A stretch of 64,000 bases of DNA from Chlorobaculum parvum NCIB 8327. GTDB lineage: Bacteria; Bacteroidota; Chlorobiia; Chlorobiales; Chlorobiaceae. The position numbers and the translations under genes are program-made. The stretch is taken from the NCBI RefSeq assembly GCF_000020505.1, contig NC_011027.1, positions 2,092,001 through 2,156,000 on the forward strand. The letters run 5' to 3'. The notes under the pieces were generated by a model, which was not told the DNA's origin, searched no databases, and saw only the letters and a list, made by a program, of their open reading frames with translations. Shown one piece after another: positions 9,483-20,495 of this stretch. Position 1 is the first letter of the stretch; every line of letters begins with the position of its first letter.

Positions 9483-11363
9483 CTACGTTCTTCCGAACAT
9501 GCGATCGAGTTCGCCGAGTGAGAGGCGGATGATGACCGGTCTGCCGTGCGGACACACGTAGGGCATTCGTGTGGCGAACAGGCGATCGATGAGCATCCGC
9601 ATCTGTTCGACGTCGAGCTTCTGACCAGTCATGATGGCGTTGCGGCAGGAGTACGATTTGGCCAGGTTATCGCGCTTTTCCAGCTTCAGCTTCGAGGCGT
9701 TCTCCTGATATTCGGCAATCATATCCTGCAAAATCGTGGCCTCATTTCCGTCGCGCACGTCCGGCGGGACGCCTTCGATCATGACGCTCAGCCCGCCGAA
9801 AGGACGGATCGTGAAGCCGAGTCGGTACAGCTCTTCGGAAATTTCCTCGTACACCTCGTACTGCCACGGCTTGAGGTCAATCTTCTGCGGAAACAGCAAT
9901 TGCTGCGAGTTGGGCACAGCCTCGTTCATCACGTCGATCGCGCGTTCGTACAGCACCCGCTCGTGCGCCACGTGCTGATCGATAATCATCAGGCCGGTTT
10001 TGATCTGGCAGATAATGTACTTGTTATGCAGCTGCCAGATTTTCGGTTCCTTGTCCGGCGCGACAGGATTCTGCTCGTCAGCGGCGGACGGCTGATCTGC
10101 AGACGGCGTCAGAAGCGACTCCTGCACCATCGAAGGGTATGGTTCTCCGGAACCGGAGCCGAAAGACGATTCAACCGGGTCAATCGATGGCGGCGGCACG
10201 GACGCGCCGGAGAGATCGAACGCACCCTGCCGGTAGTTCCGGTACAGATCACCCGTGGTCGAGGATTTGCCGGAAAAGTCCGAATAGGCCAGTTTACGAG
10301 AGCTGCTTTCCGGCAACCCGATGCCATGTGAGCCGACCGGTGCCGGCGAAGGCGCTACGGTCGCCTCAGGAGAAAAATCAGCCGTCCGGACGGCGCGCTT
10401 GACGACCGGATAGACCATGCTCCGGATGCTTTTTTCATCCTCGAATTTTACTTCCAGCTTGGCCGGGTGCACGTTCACATCGACCAGCGAAGGGTCAAGG
10501 CCGAGAAAGAGCAATGCAAACGGAGACTGCCGCTCCTCAAGCAGCTCGGCGTAGGCCTGCTGCACCGCCTGCACCAGCATCCGGTTCTGGATCAGACGCC
10601 GGTTGATGTAGAAATACTGGTCATATTTCTGGCGCACCATCATGCCGGGCTTGCCGAGATAGCCGCCGATGGTCATGTAATCGTTCTCCTCGGTCACCTC
10701 GATCAGGCTTTCGCCGAATCCCTCGCCGTAAAAGTGGCTCAGGCGCTCACGAACGTCCGGCGTGCGAAAATAGAACAGCTCGTGATCGTCGTTGATCAGG
10801 CGCCACTCGATTTCCGGGTAGGCCAGCACGAACGCCTTGACGGTTTCGTGAATGTGCTTGAACTCGGTAGCGTTGGATTTGAGGAACTTGCGGCGGGCCG
10901 GAACGTTGAAAAAGAGGTTGCGCACCGAAATCGACGTACCGGGCTCGCACTGCGCAGGCTGAGGGCCTTCGATCTCACCGCCGTTGCTGATGAGCTGGAT
11001 GCCGACCGGCTCGCTCTGGCGACGGGTCTTCAGCTCGAAGTGCGAGACCGACGAAATGCTTGCCAGCGCCTCCCCGCGAAAGCCGAGCGTCCGGAGTGCA
11101 TTGAGATCATCCACGTCGGAAATCTTGCTGGTGGCGAACCGTTCCACGCTGAGCAGGGCGTCATCGCTGTCCATGCCGCAGCCGTTATCGATGATCCGGA
11201 CGAGTTGCCGGCCGGCCTCCTTGATGACGACGGTGATGGCCGAAGCTCCGGAATCGATTGAATTTTCGAGAAGCTCCTTGACCACCGAGGCCGGACGCTG
11301 CACCACTTCGCCAGCCGAAATTTTATTGGCAACGATATCAGGAAGTTTTGCAATGGAAGGCAT
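9483..11363 (-). CDS. mutL: DNA mismatch repair protein MutL
   Basis: Mismatch-repair matchmaker/endonuclease of about 626 residues. The N-terminal GHKL ATPase domain shows the N-box ELLENSIDSGA, DNGCGM and GFRGEALASIS. A Ser/Pro-rich linker (~330-430) leads to the C-terminal dimerisation domain. There the nicking-endonuclease signature DQHVAHERVLYE and the metal-site motif CPHGRP are both present, so this is the endonuclease-type MutL found in bacteria lacking MutH. The start MPSIAKLP at 11363 is preferred over a three-codon extension. Downstream of cinA on the same strand with a 150-bp gap. Confidence 0.97.
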   Translation of the reverse strand: MPSIAKLPDIVANKISAGEVVQRPASVVKELLENSIDSGASAITVVIKEAGRQLVRIIDNGCGMDSDDALLSVERFATSKISDVDDLNALRTLGFRGEALASISSVSHFELKTRRQSEPVGIQLISNGGEIEGPQPAQCEPGTSISVRNLFFNVPARRKFLKSNATEFKHIHETVKAFVLAYPEIEWRLINDDHELFYFRTPDVRERLSHFYGEGFGESLIEVTEENDYMTIGGYLGKPGMMVRQKYDQYFYINRRLIQNRMLVQAVQQAYAELLEERQSPFALLFLGLDPSLVDVNVHPAKLEVKFEDEKSIRSMVYPVVKRAVRTADFSPEATVAPSPAPVGSHGIGLPESSSRKLAYSDFSGKSSTTGDLYRNYRQGAFDLSGASVPPPSIDPVESSFGSGSGEPYPSMVQESLLTPSADQPSAADEQNPVAPDKEPKIWQLHNKYIICQIKTGLMIIDQHVAHERVLYERAIDVMNEAVPNSQQLLFPQKIDLKPWQYEVYEEISEELYRLGFTIRPFGGLSVMIEGVPPDVRDGNEATILQDMIAEYQENASKLKLEKRDNLAKSYSCRNAIMTGQKLDVEQMRMLIDRLFATRMPYVCPHGRPVIIRLSLGELDRMFGRT

Positions 11364-11514
11364 AAAACACAAACGCAGTTTTCATTGGGTAGTCATCTCT
11401 TCTTCGCGCCCCTGTTCCGGAGCAGACAACCTAACACTTGCGGAACACCAGCGAAAAAATATACACAATTCAAAAGCCCCTGAAAGCGTTCGGCAGCAAT
11501 CGGAAGCTCGTCTA

Positions 11515-12786
11515 TCAGGAGCCGGGCTGTTTCAGCCTGACCAGCAATGCGCGGAGAGCTGCCTCACTGAAGCGCGCCTTGTTCTGCTGGCGGTCACCGT
11601 GCATCGAGAACGTCGAGGCCTCGACTGTCACATCGCCCTTTCCTGAACGGGAAGCAACCGCGATGCAGACCGTGCCAACCGGCTTTTCCGGCGATCCTCC
11701 ACCCGGCCCGGCAATGCCTGTCGTGGAGACCGCGATGTCCGCGCCGCTCCGTTCGAGGCAGCCACGGGCCATCTCTTCGGCCACAGGCTCGCTGACCGCG
11801 CCGAGCTCTTCGATTGTCAACGGATCAACGCCAAGCTGTGCGACTTTGGCCTCGTTGCTGTAAGTGACCAGCCCTTGCAGAAAACAGCCGGACGAACCGG
11901 CCACATCGGTCAGACGGCTCGCGATAAGGCCACCGGTGCAGGACTCAGCCACAGCCACGGTCATCTTTTTTTCAAGCAGCGTCTCGACCACCACCTCTTC
12001 GAGCCGTGCATCCCTGATCGCATAGACAAAAGACCTGGCTCGTTCAACGATGGCATCGACTACCCGGCGGTTCTGTTCGTCGACCTCCTCTTTCCGGCTC
12101 CCCGAAGTGCTCACCATGAGGCTCACCCCGGCGGCATGGGGCAGATAGGAGAGCGTGGTGCCTGACGGCAGTTCGTCTTCAACCTGAGCAATCAGCCCCG
12201 AAAGCTGCGACTCGCCGATGCCCATTGTCATGATAGGGGTGTGGCGAATGAACGCGCCAGAGAGCGGCTCGAAAAACGGAATGACCGTGAGCTGCATCAT
12301 GGCCTCCATCTCCACCGGCACGCCCGGCATGAGAACGAGATAGCGGCCCGCGAACTGCGGCGCGCATTCGATAATCATGCCGGGTGCGGTGCCTTTCGTG
12401 TTGGGCACGGTGACCGAGCCTTCAATGACCATCGCCTGCGCTTTCATCGCCTCCGTTACCGGGCGGCCGCGGCGTCGGAACATCTCGGCAATTCGCTCGA
12501 ACGAAGGCTCGTCAAAGACGAGGCCGCGGCCGAGCAGCTCCTGTACGGTGGTGCGTGTCCGGTCGTCGTTGGTCGGGCCGAGCCCGCCGGTCATGAGCAC
12601 CGCTTCGGCCTCTTCGAGCGCCGACGTCACCGCAACGCGAATCGATTGCGGATCGTCCGAGCAAGTAATGATGCGGCTTACGGGAATGCCGATGGTGCCA
12701 AGCTGGCGCGCGATGAACGGAGCGTTGGTGTTAACGCGATGCCCTTTGAGCAACTCGTCGCCGATGGAGATGATGACTGCTTTCAT
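11515..12786 (-). CDS. cinA: CinA: competence/damage-inducible protein, nicotinamide-nucleotide amidase
   Basis: 423 residues with two domains: an N-terminal molybdopterin-binding-like (COG1058) domain opening [17 protein letters not shown] with GGLGPTNDD, and a C-terminal PncC-type amidase domain with VAESCTGGL and [18 protein letters not shown]. The family deamidates nicotinamide mononucleotide in NAD recycling, and the N-terminal part hydrolyses ADP-ribose in some members. The start codon is 8 bp from the thrA stop, so it is cotranscribed with thrA. Confidence 0.94.
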
Positions 12787-12794
12787 GCGCCGCC

Positions 12795-15251
12795 TCAGAC
12801 CAGATAACTTGCGATCCGGAGAATGTCGGCGAACACACCGCCCGCGGTCACTTCACCGCCCGCACCCGGCCCCTTGACCACCAGCGGGGTGTCGAGGTAG
12901 CGGTCGGTGGTGAAAACCACCAAATTCTCCGTCCCGTTCAGGCCGGCCACCGGGCTTTCCAGCGGCACGCGCTTCAGGCCGACCTTCGCCTTGCCATCCT
13001 TCAGCTCACCGGTGTAGGCGATGGTCTTGCCCTCTTTGGCCGCACTCTCCATCTCTTCGACATACCAATCGTCGATGGTTGCGAGTCGGTCGAGGAATTC
13101 AGCCGTACTCATGTCGCCCTGGCAAGATTCGGGAACGAGGCTCTGGCACTCCACATCGTCGTACTCGAGCTGGTAGCCAAGCGCACGCCCGAGGATGAGC
13201 ATTTTGCGAGCGAAGTCCGCGCCGGAAAGATCGTCGCGCGGATCGGGTTCGGTGTAGCCGGACTCCTTGGCTTTGCGCACGATCTCACTGAAGCGTCCGC
13301 CTTTGCGCAGCTCGTTGAAGATGTAGCTCAGAGTGCCGGACAGCACGCCTTCGATGCAGATGATCCGGTCACCGCTGTTCTTCAGGTCGTTAAGCGTGCT
13401 GATGATCGGCAGGCCCGCACCGACGTTGGTTTCGTAGAGAAACCGGGCGTTGCTCGACCGCTCGGCCTTCATGATTTTGCCGTACAGTTCCCCCGAACCG
13501 GCCATGCCGAGCTTGTTGGCCGTGGCCACGGAGATATTGGCCTGAAGCAGCTCCGGGTAGCTCTCGGCAACCTGCTTGCTGGCCGTGCAATCCACCACGA
13601 TGGTGTTGTGCAGGTTCTCTGCCCGGATCAGCTTGATGTAGTGGCCGATGCCCTGATGCGCTTCCCTGGTCTTCATCGATTCCTCCCAGTGCTCCAGATC
13701 GATGCCCTCCGGCTCGATGCAGATCGCCCGGGTGTTGGCCAGACCCGCAACCACGATGTCGAGCGCCATCTCCTGCTGAAGGGTCGCGCGATGATCCCTG
13801 ATCTGGCTGATCAGGCTCTTGGCGATCGTGCCGGTTCCAGCGATGAACACGTGCACCTTGCGCATCGAGAGGAAGAAGGACTCGTGGATGCAGTTGAGCG
13901 CTTTGTCTTCATCGCTGCTGTCGATGACGACCGAGATGTTCATCTCGTTGGCGCCCTGCGCAACGGCGATCACGTTGACGCCATTCTTGCCGAGCGTTTC
14001 AAAGAGCTGCGCCGACACGCCAGGGTGCCCCGACATCTTGTTGCCGACGATGGCAACCATCGCCAGGTTGCGGCGAACGCTGACCGGGTCGATCCGACGC
14101 TCCTTGATCTCACGCGAGTACTCCTCTTCGAGCACCTTCTTGGCCATCGATGCCTGATCCGGAGCGACCGCAAGGCTGATCGACTGTTCCGACGAAGCCT
14201 GCGAAATGAAGATGATGTTGATGCTGTGCCGTGCAAGGCAGGTGAAAAGACGCGATGCCGTGCCAGGCACACCGGCCATACCGCTGCCGGAAAGGTTGAG
14301 CAGCACGACGCGATTGATCGAGGTCAGGCCGGTCACCGGTCTTGGCTGGCCGTCGGTCGAGGCGGGTAACTGACCGATTCGGGTACCGGGATTCTCCGGA
14401 TCGGAGGCGTTGCGGATCAAGAGCGGAATGCTAGCCTTCATCACCGGCTGCACGGCCAGCGGGTGCAGCACCTTGGCGCCGGCGTGCGAAAGCTCCATCG
14501 CCTCGGCGTAGCTGATCTCCGGCAGCACCTTCGCATCGGGCACCCGTTTCGGATCGGCACTGTAGAAACCGTCCACGTGGGTCCAGATCCAAACCTCTTC
14601 GGCATGAAGCGCCGCGCCGAGAATCGTGGCGGTGAAATCGGAACCGCCGCGCCCAAGATTGGTCACGCTGCCATCTTCCGCAGATGCGATGAAACCGGTC
14701 ACAACCGGAACAGGATCGTACGTCTGGAAGCGCTCTTTGATGCGCTTGCCCGTGGCCAGTCGATCGACTTTCGCATAGCAGTAATTCTCGTCCGTCACGA
14801 TGAGCTCACGAGCATCCACACACTCGGCTGGCGTACCCGAAACATCAAGGCATCGGCTCATGATCCGGCACGAAAGCCGCTCACCGTAGCTCAGAATGAG
14901 GACTAGGCTCTTGTCGGAAAGCTCCCTGAGCAACGCAACACCGTGCAGCACATCGTTCAGCTCGGCCACCACTTCCCGAAGCCACGCCTCCTCTGGAGCG
15001 GCTTCTTCGCCGAACAGCTCACGGATGACGTCAGCATGCAGCGATCCGATCACGTCAAGCGTTTCACGCCAGGCCTCGTCACCCTTGCCGGCCTGCGCGC
15101 CGGCTTCGGCAAGCAGATCGGTCACTCTGGCAATGGCTGAAACCACGACGATAAGCTCCGAGCGCTCCAGCTCCTTCCTGATGATAGCGGCTGCGTTACT
15201 GATATTGGCCGCCGATGCGATCGACGATCCTCCGAACTTGAATACCTTCAT
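12795..15251 (-). CDS. thrA: Bifunctional aspartokinase / homoserine dehydrogenase
   Basis: Catalyses the first and third steps from aspartate toward threonine and methionine. 818 residues. The N-terminal aspartokinase begins [12 protein letters not shown], with [10 protein letters not shown] near residue 210. A central ACT pair (~310-460) provides likely threonine feedback regulation. The C-terminal homoserine dehydrogenase begins near residue 465 ([13 protein letters not shown]) and contains [14 protein letters not shown] and [16 protein letters not shown] 15251 is chosen; an upstream TTG adds three residues. It is separated from thrB-thrC by atpAG and lies on the opposite strand, so the pathway is split here. 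First gene of thrA-cinA. Confidence 0.96.
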
Positions 15252-15356
15252 GCTGTACAATGGTGCGTTACACGTTTAAACGGACATCCTAATTTCTTAC
15301 GGCCGGGTGAATAATACAAGCCAAAGTGCGACTCTTTTTTCCTTCCCCGTCAACAC

Positions 15357-15390
15357 AAAAAAAGAAAGCGCCCTGTATGGGGGCGCTTTC
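15357..15390 (-). terminator. Terminator of the atpAG operon
   Basis: Reading leftward, a 10-bp stem GAAAGCGCCC / GGGCGCTTTC is followed by a run of T. It lies 25 bp after the atpG stop and insulates thrA. Confidence 0.9.
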
Positions 15391-15414
15391 CAATGGTTCC
15401 TGTAACCGCTGAAA

Positions 15415-16293
15415 TTACTGCTTCAGGGCGTCGGCGCCGGCGACAATCTCGCTCAGCTCTTTGGTGATCGCAGCCTGACGTGCGCGGTTGTAGCTGATGT
15501 TCAGCACCCGGATCAGCTCCTTGGCGTTCTCGGTTGCCGAATCCATGGCAGCCATTCGGGCAGCCTGCTCGGCGGCGTTGGACTCAAGCATCACTCTCCA
15601 GACCTGGGTATTGAGATGCTTGGGCACCAGCTCGTCGATGATGGCTTCCGGCGAAGGCTCGTACAGATACTCGCTGCCTGCGGCCTCTTCCGTTCCCTCT
15701 TCAGGAGCGATAGGCAGAAGCTGCTCTGTTCTGAGATTCGGAGCGAGCACTGACTTGAACTCGTTATAAACCAGAATGACCTTGTCGGCCTCACCTTTCA
15801 GGTACATCTGCGAGGCGAGCTCGGCAATCTCTTTTGCCGAAGAGAAGTCGAGATTCTGGAAAACACCGGGATAGGCCTTGGTGACATTGTAGCCTCTCTT
15901 GCGGAAAAAGTCACTGCCTTTGGTTCCCGCGCAGATCATGGTCACCGCACCTTTGGCGTGCTGCGCTGCGTAATCCTCATGAATGACCCTCTGAGCGAGC
16001 TTCATGATATTGGCGTTGAAGCCACCGCAAAGACCTCGGTCGGAGGTAACCAGCACCACCAGCACCTTGTTCACCTCTTCGCGAGGCGAGAGCAGCGGGT
16101 TGAGCGAGGTGTCGACCTTGGTCGAAAGGGAGGCGAGCATCTCTTTCAGCTTCCCGGCATACGGACGGGCCTGAATCGCCCTGTCCTGGGCCCTTCTCAG
16201 CTTGGCGGCCGCAACCATCTTCATGGCCTTGGTCACCTGCTGGGTGGATTTGATACCCTTGAGCCGTATGCGTATATCCTTTAACGTTGGCAT
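15415..16293 (-). CDS. atpG: ATP synthase F1 gamma subunit
   Basis: Central rotor stalk of F1-ATPase, coupling proton flow to catalysis. 292 residues beginning [19 protein letters not shown] with [12 protein letters not shown], the conserved N-terminal helix. The C-terminal helix ends [21 protein letters not shown], the family signature. It is 83 bp downstream of atpA on the same strand. Only atpA and atpG are present; other F1Fo genes must be elsewhere. Confidence 0.97.
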   Translation of the reverse strand: MPTLKDIRIRLKGIKSTQQVTKAMKMVAAAKLRRAQDRAIQARPYAGKLKEMLASLSTKVDTSLNPLLSPREEVNKVLVVLVTSDRGLCGGFNANIMKLAQRVIHEDYAAQHAKGAVTMICAGTKGSDFFRKRGYNVTKAYPGVFQNLDFSSAKEIAELASQMYLKGEADKVILVYNEFKSVLAPNLRTEQLLPIAPEEGTEEAAGSEYLYEPSPEAIIDELVPKHLNTQVWRVMLESNAAEQAARMAAMDSATENAKELIRVLNISYNRARQAAITKELSEIVAGADALKQ

Positions 16294-16376
16294 GTATTCC
16301 GAAACATTGTTGGTATTGCCGAATAACTTGCAAACGCCCCTGAGTTTTCAGGGGCGCTCACTCACTTGTGCTGCCT

Positions 16377-17957
16377 TCAGGCCTTGTGCTTCTCTTTGAA
16401 TGCGGCGACATACTTCTGCGCCACATCTGTCAGCTTGGAGGCCATATCGGACTCAAGCTTGCCGGTTTCGGCAATCGACGAGAGAAGGTCGGGATGCTTC
16501 TGCTCCAGCATCTCGAGGAAGCTCTCCTCAAACTGGCGGACATATTTGATGTCAACCGTATCGAGCAGACCCTGGGTACCAACGAAAATAATGGCAACCT
16601 GCTTCTCAACCGCCATTGGAATATACTGGCCCTGTTTCAGGATTTCGACCAGGCGAGCACCACGGTCGAGCTGAGCTTTGGTGGCCTTGTCGAGGTCAGA
16701 ACCGAACTTGGAGAAGGCTTCAAGTTCACGGAACTGCGCCAGGTCAAGCCTGAGCGTACCGGCAACTTTTTTCATCGCCTTGATCTGAGCGGCACCACCC
16801 ACACGGGAAACCGAAATACCGACGTTGATAGCAGGACGCTGACCAGCGTTGAACAGGTTCGACTCAAGGAAGATCTGACCGTCGGTAATCGAAATCACGT
16901 TGGTCGGAATGTAAGCCGAAACGTCACCAGCCTGGGTTTCGATGACCGGAAGCGCCGTAAGGCTGCCACCGCCCTTCACCATCGGCTTCAACGGCTCGGG
17001 AAGGTCGTTCATCTGCCTGGCCACTTCGATATCGTCGGTGATCTTTGCAGCGCGTTCGAGAAGGCGCGAGTGCAGGTAGAACACGTCACCGGGGTATGCT
17101 TCGCGTCCCGGCGGACGGCGGAGAAGCAGGGAAAGCTGGCGGTATGCCACAGCCTGCTTGGAAAGGTCATCATAAATAACCAGAGCGTGACGGCCGGTAT
17201 CACGGAAAAATTCGCCGATGGTCGCGCCGGCGAACGGAGCGATGAACTGCAGCGGAGCCGGGTCGGAAGCCGTAGCCGAAACGACCGTGGTGTATTCCAT
17301 AGCACCGTGCTTCTCAAGGGTGTTAACAACCTGAGCAACGGTCGAGCCTTTCAGGCCGATAGCCACATAAATACACTGTACGCCCTTGCCTTTCTGGTTA
17401 ATGATGGTGTCGAGCGCGACAGCGGTTTTACCCGTCTGGCGGTCGCCGATGATCAGCTCACGCTGGCCGCGGCCGATCGGAATCATGGCATCGATAGCTT
17501 TCAGACCGGTCTGAAGCGGCTCGTGCACCGATTTACGGAAGATAACACCGGGAGCCCTGCGCTCAAGCGGCAGGCGGATTTCGGTGTTGATCGGGCCTTT
17601 ACCGTCGATCGGCTCGCCAAGCGGGTTGACTACCCTGCCGAGCATTGCTTCACCGACCGGGATGGAAGCGAGAATGTTGGTACGCTTGACGGTATCGCCT
17701 TCCTTTACCGAACTCGCCTTGCTGAACATCACAGCACCGACGTTGTCTTCTTCGAGGTTCAGGGCCATGCCCATGACATCATTGGGGAATTCGAGGAGCT
17801 CACCGGCGGCGACATTCGACAAACCGTAAATACGGGCGATACCGTCACCGACCTGCAGAACGGTTCCTACATCATATACATCCGCTTCCGACTCGAAACC
17901 TGCGAGCTGCTTGCGGAGTATGGAAGACACCTCATCGGGTCTGACTGCTGTTGACAT
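16377..17957 (-). CDS. atpA: ATP synthase F1 alpha subunit
   Basis: Non-catalytic nucleotide-binding subunit of F1. 526 residues. The Walker A motif [11 protein letters not shown] (~residue 170), the N-terminal beta-barrel with DGIARIYGL, and the signature [17 protein letters not shown] (~residue 375) are visible. First gene of a two-gene atpAG operon divergent from thrB; the ~140-bp gap must hold its promoter. The atpH/delta gene that commonly precedes atpA is absent. Confidence 0.98.
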   Translation of the reverse strand: MSTAVRPDEVSSILRKQLAGFESEADVYDVGTVLQVGDGIARIYGLSNVAAGELLEFPNDVMGMALNLEEDNVGAVMFSKASSVKEGDTVKRTNILASIPVGEAMLGRVVNPLGEPIDGKGPINTEIRLPLERRAPGVIFRKSVHEPLQTGLKAIDAMIPIGRGQRELIIGDRQTGKTAVALDTIINQKGKGVQCIYVAIGLKGSTVAQVVNTLEKHGAMEYTTVVSATASDPAPLQFIAPFAGATIGEFFRDTGRHALVIYDDLSKQAVAYRQLSLLLRRPPGREAYPGDVFYLHSRLLERAAKITDDIEVARQMNDLPEPLKPMVKGGGSLTALPVIETQAGDVSAYIPTNVISITDGQIFLESNLFNAGQRPAINVGISVSRVGGAAQIKAMKKVAGTLRLDLAQFRELEAFSKFGSDLDKATKAQLDRGARLVEILKQGQYIPMAVEKQVAIIFVGTQGLLDTVDIKYVRQFEESFLEMLEQKHPDLLSSIAETGKLESDMASKLTDVAQKYVAAFKEKHKA

Positions 17958-18167
17958 ATGGAATTCGATAGGTTATTGTTAAGAAAAGAAAAAGATTCTC
18001 CGTACCTTCTCTTGAATCTGGCTACGGCCCGTTACCCTCCAAAAAATAAAAGCCAAATTTAATGAAAAGCTTCCAGTTATTCAAATGCACAAGACAATTT
18101 GGATAAGAGACTTTTCCGGAGCAACCCGTCGCCGTACCGTTTCAGCAATCATGCCCCCTATCACGCT

Positions 18168-19142
18168 ATGAAAACCGTCACTGGATTTGCGTCGGCAACA
18201 GTAGGAAATGTTGCCTGCGGTTTTGACGTCCTCGGTTTTGCCATTACCGAACCCGGTGATGAAGTTATCCTGACGCTTCATGACGAACCCCGGAGCGGCA
18301 GCCCTGTCACGATCACCTCGATTTCGGGGGACGGAGGCGCCTTGCCGCTCGACCCGAAAAAGAACACGTCGAGCTTCGTCGTGCTCAAGTTTCTCGAATA
18401 TATCCGTTCGACCAAGGGCATCGACTTCAAGGGGCATATTGACCTGGAACTGAAAAAGCATCTGCCGCTCTCAAGCGGCATGGGCAGCAGTGCGGCCAGT
18501 GCCGCAGCGGCGCTCGTTGCGGCCAACGAACTGCTCGGTTCGCCCTGTTCCAAGATGGAGCTGGTACATTTCGCCATCGAAGGCGAGCGCGTCGCGTGCG
18601 GCTCGGCCCATGCCGATAATGCCGCGCCGGCCATGCTGGGCAATTTTATCCTGATCCGCAGCTATCATCCGCTCGACCTGATCACCATCAGGCCACCCAA
18701 AGACCTGTTCTGCACGCTCGTACATCCGCACACCGAAGTAAAAACCTCGTTCGCCCGCTCCGTGCTGCCAAAATCGATTCCGCTTTCCATGGCTATTCAG
18801 CAGTGGGGCAATGTTGGCGCACTGGTCTCCGGACTGCTGATGGAGGATTACGACCTGATCGGCCGCGCGCTGGTGGATGTGGTCGCCGAACCGAAGCGCG
18901 CACCGCTCATTCCCGGCTTCAACGAGGTCAAACAGGCCGCGCTCGACGCCGGAGCTTTGGGATGCAGCATCGCCGGATCCGGCCCGTCAGTCTTCGCATT
19001 CTCCTCATCCCGCGCGACAGCCGAAACGGTCGGCGCGGCCATGCAGGAAACCTTCAAACTCTCGAAAGCCGAGCTGGATTCCGACATGTGGGTCTCGCCC
19101 GTGTGCAGCCAGGGCGCACGCGTCATCAGCTCAACTCTTTGA
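18168..19142 (+). CDS. thrB: Homoserine kinase
   Basis: GHMP-family kinase phosphorylating homoserine for threonine synthesis. 324 residues from MKTVTGFASATVGNVACGFD; an in-frame extension to 18099 is unlike the family. The ATP loop is LPLSSGMGSSAASAAAA near residue 95, and the C-terminal GHMP motif GCSIAGSGPSVFAF is near 270. It is 13 bp upstream of thrC, forming a thrBC operon. Confidence 0.95.
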   Translation: MKTVTGFASATVGNVACGFDVLGFAITEPGDEVILTLHDEPRSGSPVTITSISGDGGALPLDPKKNTSSFVVLKFLEYIRSTKGIDFKGHIDLELKKHLPLSSGMGSSAASAAAALVAANELLGSPCSKMELVHFAIEGERVACGSAHADNAAPAMLGNFILIRSYHPLDLITIRPPKDLFCTLVHPHTEVKTSFARSVLPKSIPLSMAIQQWGNVGALVSGLLMEDYDLIGRALVDVVAEPKRAPLIPGFNEVKQAALDAGALGCSIAGSGPSVFAFSSSRATAETVGAAMQETFKLSKAELDSDMWVSPVCSQGARVISSTL

Positions 19143-19155
19143 AACGCATCACGAT

Positions 19156-20472
19156 ATGATTTTCTACAGCACCACGAAAGCTTCCGCTCCCGTCACGATG
19201 AAAAAAGCTACCCTCGAAGGCCTCGCGCCCGATGGGGGGTTGTACGTGCCATCCGAAATGCCGCGCTTCTCCGCCGAGGAGATTTCGCTGCTGGAGAGCG
19301 GCTCGTTCACCAATATCGCCTTTGCCATCGCCAAGAAGTTCGTAGGTGATGAAATTCCGCTCGACCGCCTCTCGGCGCTGATCGACGACTGCTTCACCTT
19401 CGAAACGCCTCTGCACGAACTCGATGCCGATACCTTTGTCGAAGAACTGTTCCACGGCCCGACGCTCGCGTTCAAGGATTATGGCGCACGCTTCCTGGCA
19501 AGGATGACCGGCTTTTACGCCGCCGAAGAGAGCCGGATGATCACCGTGCTGGTGGCCACCTCCGGCGACACCGGCAGCGCGGTAGCTTACGGCTTCCACG
19601 GCATTCCCAACACCCGGGTGGTGCTGCTCTACCCGTCGGGCAAGGTGAGCCATTTGCAGGAGCAGCAGCTCACCACGGCGGGCGACAACGTCCATGCTCT
19701 CGAAGTCAAGGGCGATTTCGATGACTGCCAGCGCCTGGTCAAGCAGGCCTTCGTCGATCAGTCGCTTCGGCAGAAGCTGACGCTGACCTCGGCCAACTCC
19801 ATCAACATCTCGCGCCTCATTCCGCAGTCGTTCTACTACGCCTGGGCTGCCCTGCAACTCCGCCAGCACCAATCGAATGCGCTGCCGACCTTCTCGGTGC
19901 CGAGCGGCAACTACGGCAACCTGACCGCCGGCGTGATGGCGAAAATGATGGGCTTCCCGATCGGCGGATTCATCGCGGCCTCGAACGCCAACGACAGCGT
20001 CACACGCTATCTCGACGAGGGACGCTTCGAACCGCGGCCGACCATCAAGACCCTGACCACGGCGATGGACGTCGGCAACCCGAGCAACTTCGCCCGCCTG
20101 CTGCACTTCTACGAAGGCGACTTCCGCAAAATGGGTGTTGACATTGCAGGCATCGCAGTCTCGGACGCTGAAACCGTTGAAACGATCCGTGCTGTACATG
20201 ATCGATACGGCTACATCATGGATCCCCATACCGCCGTCGGATATCGGGCGCTCGAACACTTCCGCGATACCCGCTCAGGTGCCGGGAAACCGGCGGTCGT
20301 GCTCTCCACGGCGCATCCGGTCAAGTTCGACGAAGCGATCAGGACGGCCACCGGCAAGGAGGTGCCGATCCCGGAATCGATGCACGACATCATGAACAAG
20401 CCGAAACAGGCTACGCTGATCGGTAACAGATACGAAGATCTTGCCGGATTCCTTGGCAATCTCGACCGGTAA
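19156..20472 (+). CDS. thrC: Threonine synthase
   Basis: PLP enzyme converting O-phosphohomoserine to threonine. 438 residues, starting MIFYSTTKASAPVTMKKA; a longer open frame back to 18877 overlaps thrB and is not used. The PLP-lysine motif HGPTLAFKDYGARF is near residue 105 and the phosphate-binding TSGDTGSAVA near 135. Length and motifs fit the long (yeast/E. coli-type) class. Follows thrB by 13 bp and precedes plsC by 23 bp. Confidence 0.96.
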   Translation: MIFYSTTKASAPVTMKKATLEGLAPDGGLYVPSEMPRFSAEEISLLESGSFTNIAFAIAKKFVGDEIPLDRLSALIDDCFTFETPLHELDADTFVEELFHGPTLAFKDYGARFLARMTGFYAAEESRMITVLVATSGDTGSAVAYGFHGIPNTRVVLLYPSGKVSHLQEQQLTTAGDNVHALEVKGDFDDCQRLVKQAFVDQSLRQKLTLTSANSINISRLIPQSFYYAWAALQLRQHQSNALPTFSVPSGNYGNLTAGVMAKMMGFPIGGFIAASNANDSVTRYLDEGRFEPRPTIKTLTTAMDVGNPSNFARLLHFYEGDFRKMGVDIAGIAVSDAETVETIRAVHDRYGYIMDPHTAVGYRALEHFRDTRSGAGKPAVVLSTAHPVKFDEAIRTATGKEVPIPESMHDIMNKPKQATLIGNRYEDLAGFLGNLDR

Positions 20473-20495
20473 GCAACCAGACCCCGACAGAACCC

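Noticed and set aside
16368-17954. 528-residue open frame opposite atpA
   Set aside because: Antisense of atpA with no recognisable domain.
18877-19155. Extended N-terminus for threonine synthase
   Set aside because: Overlaps thrB in another frame; family start MIFYSTTKASAP is at 19156.
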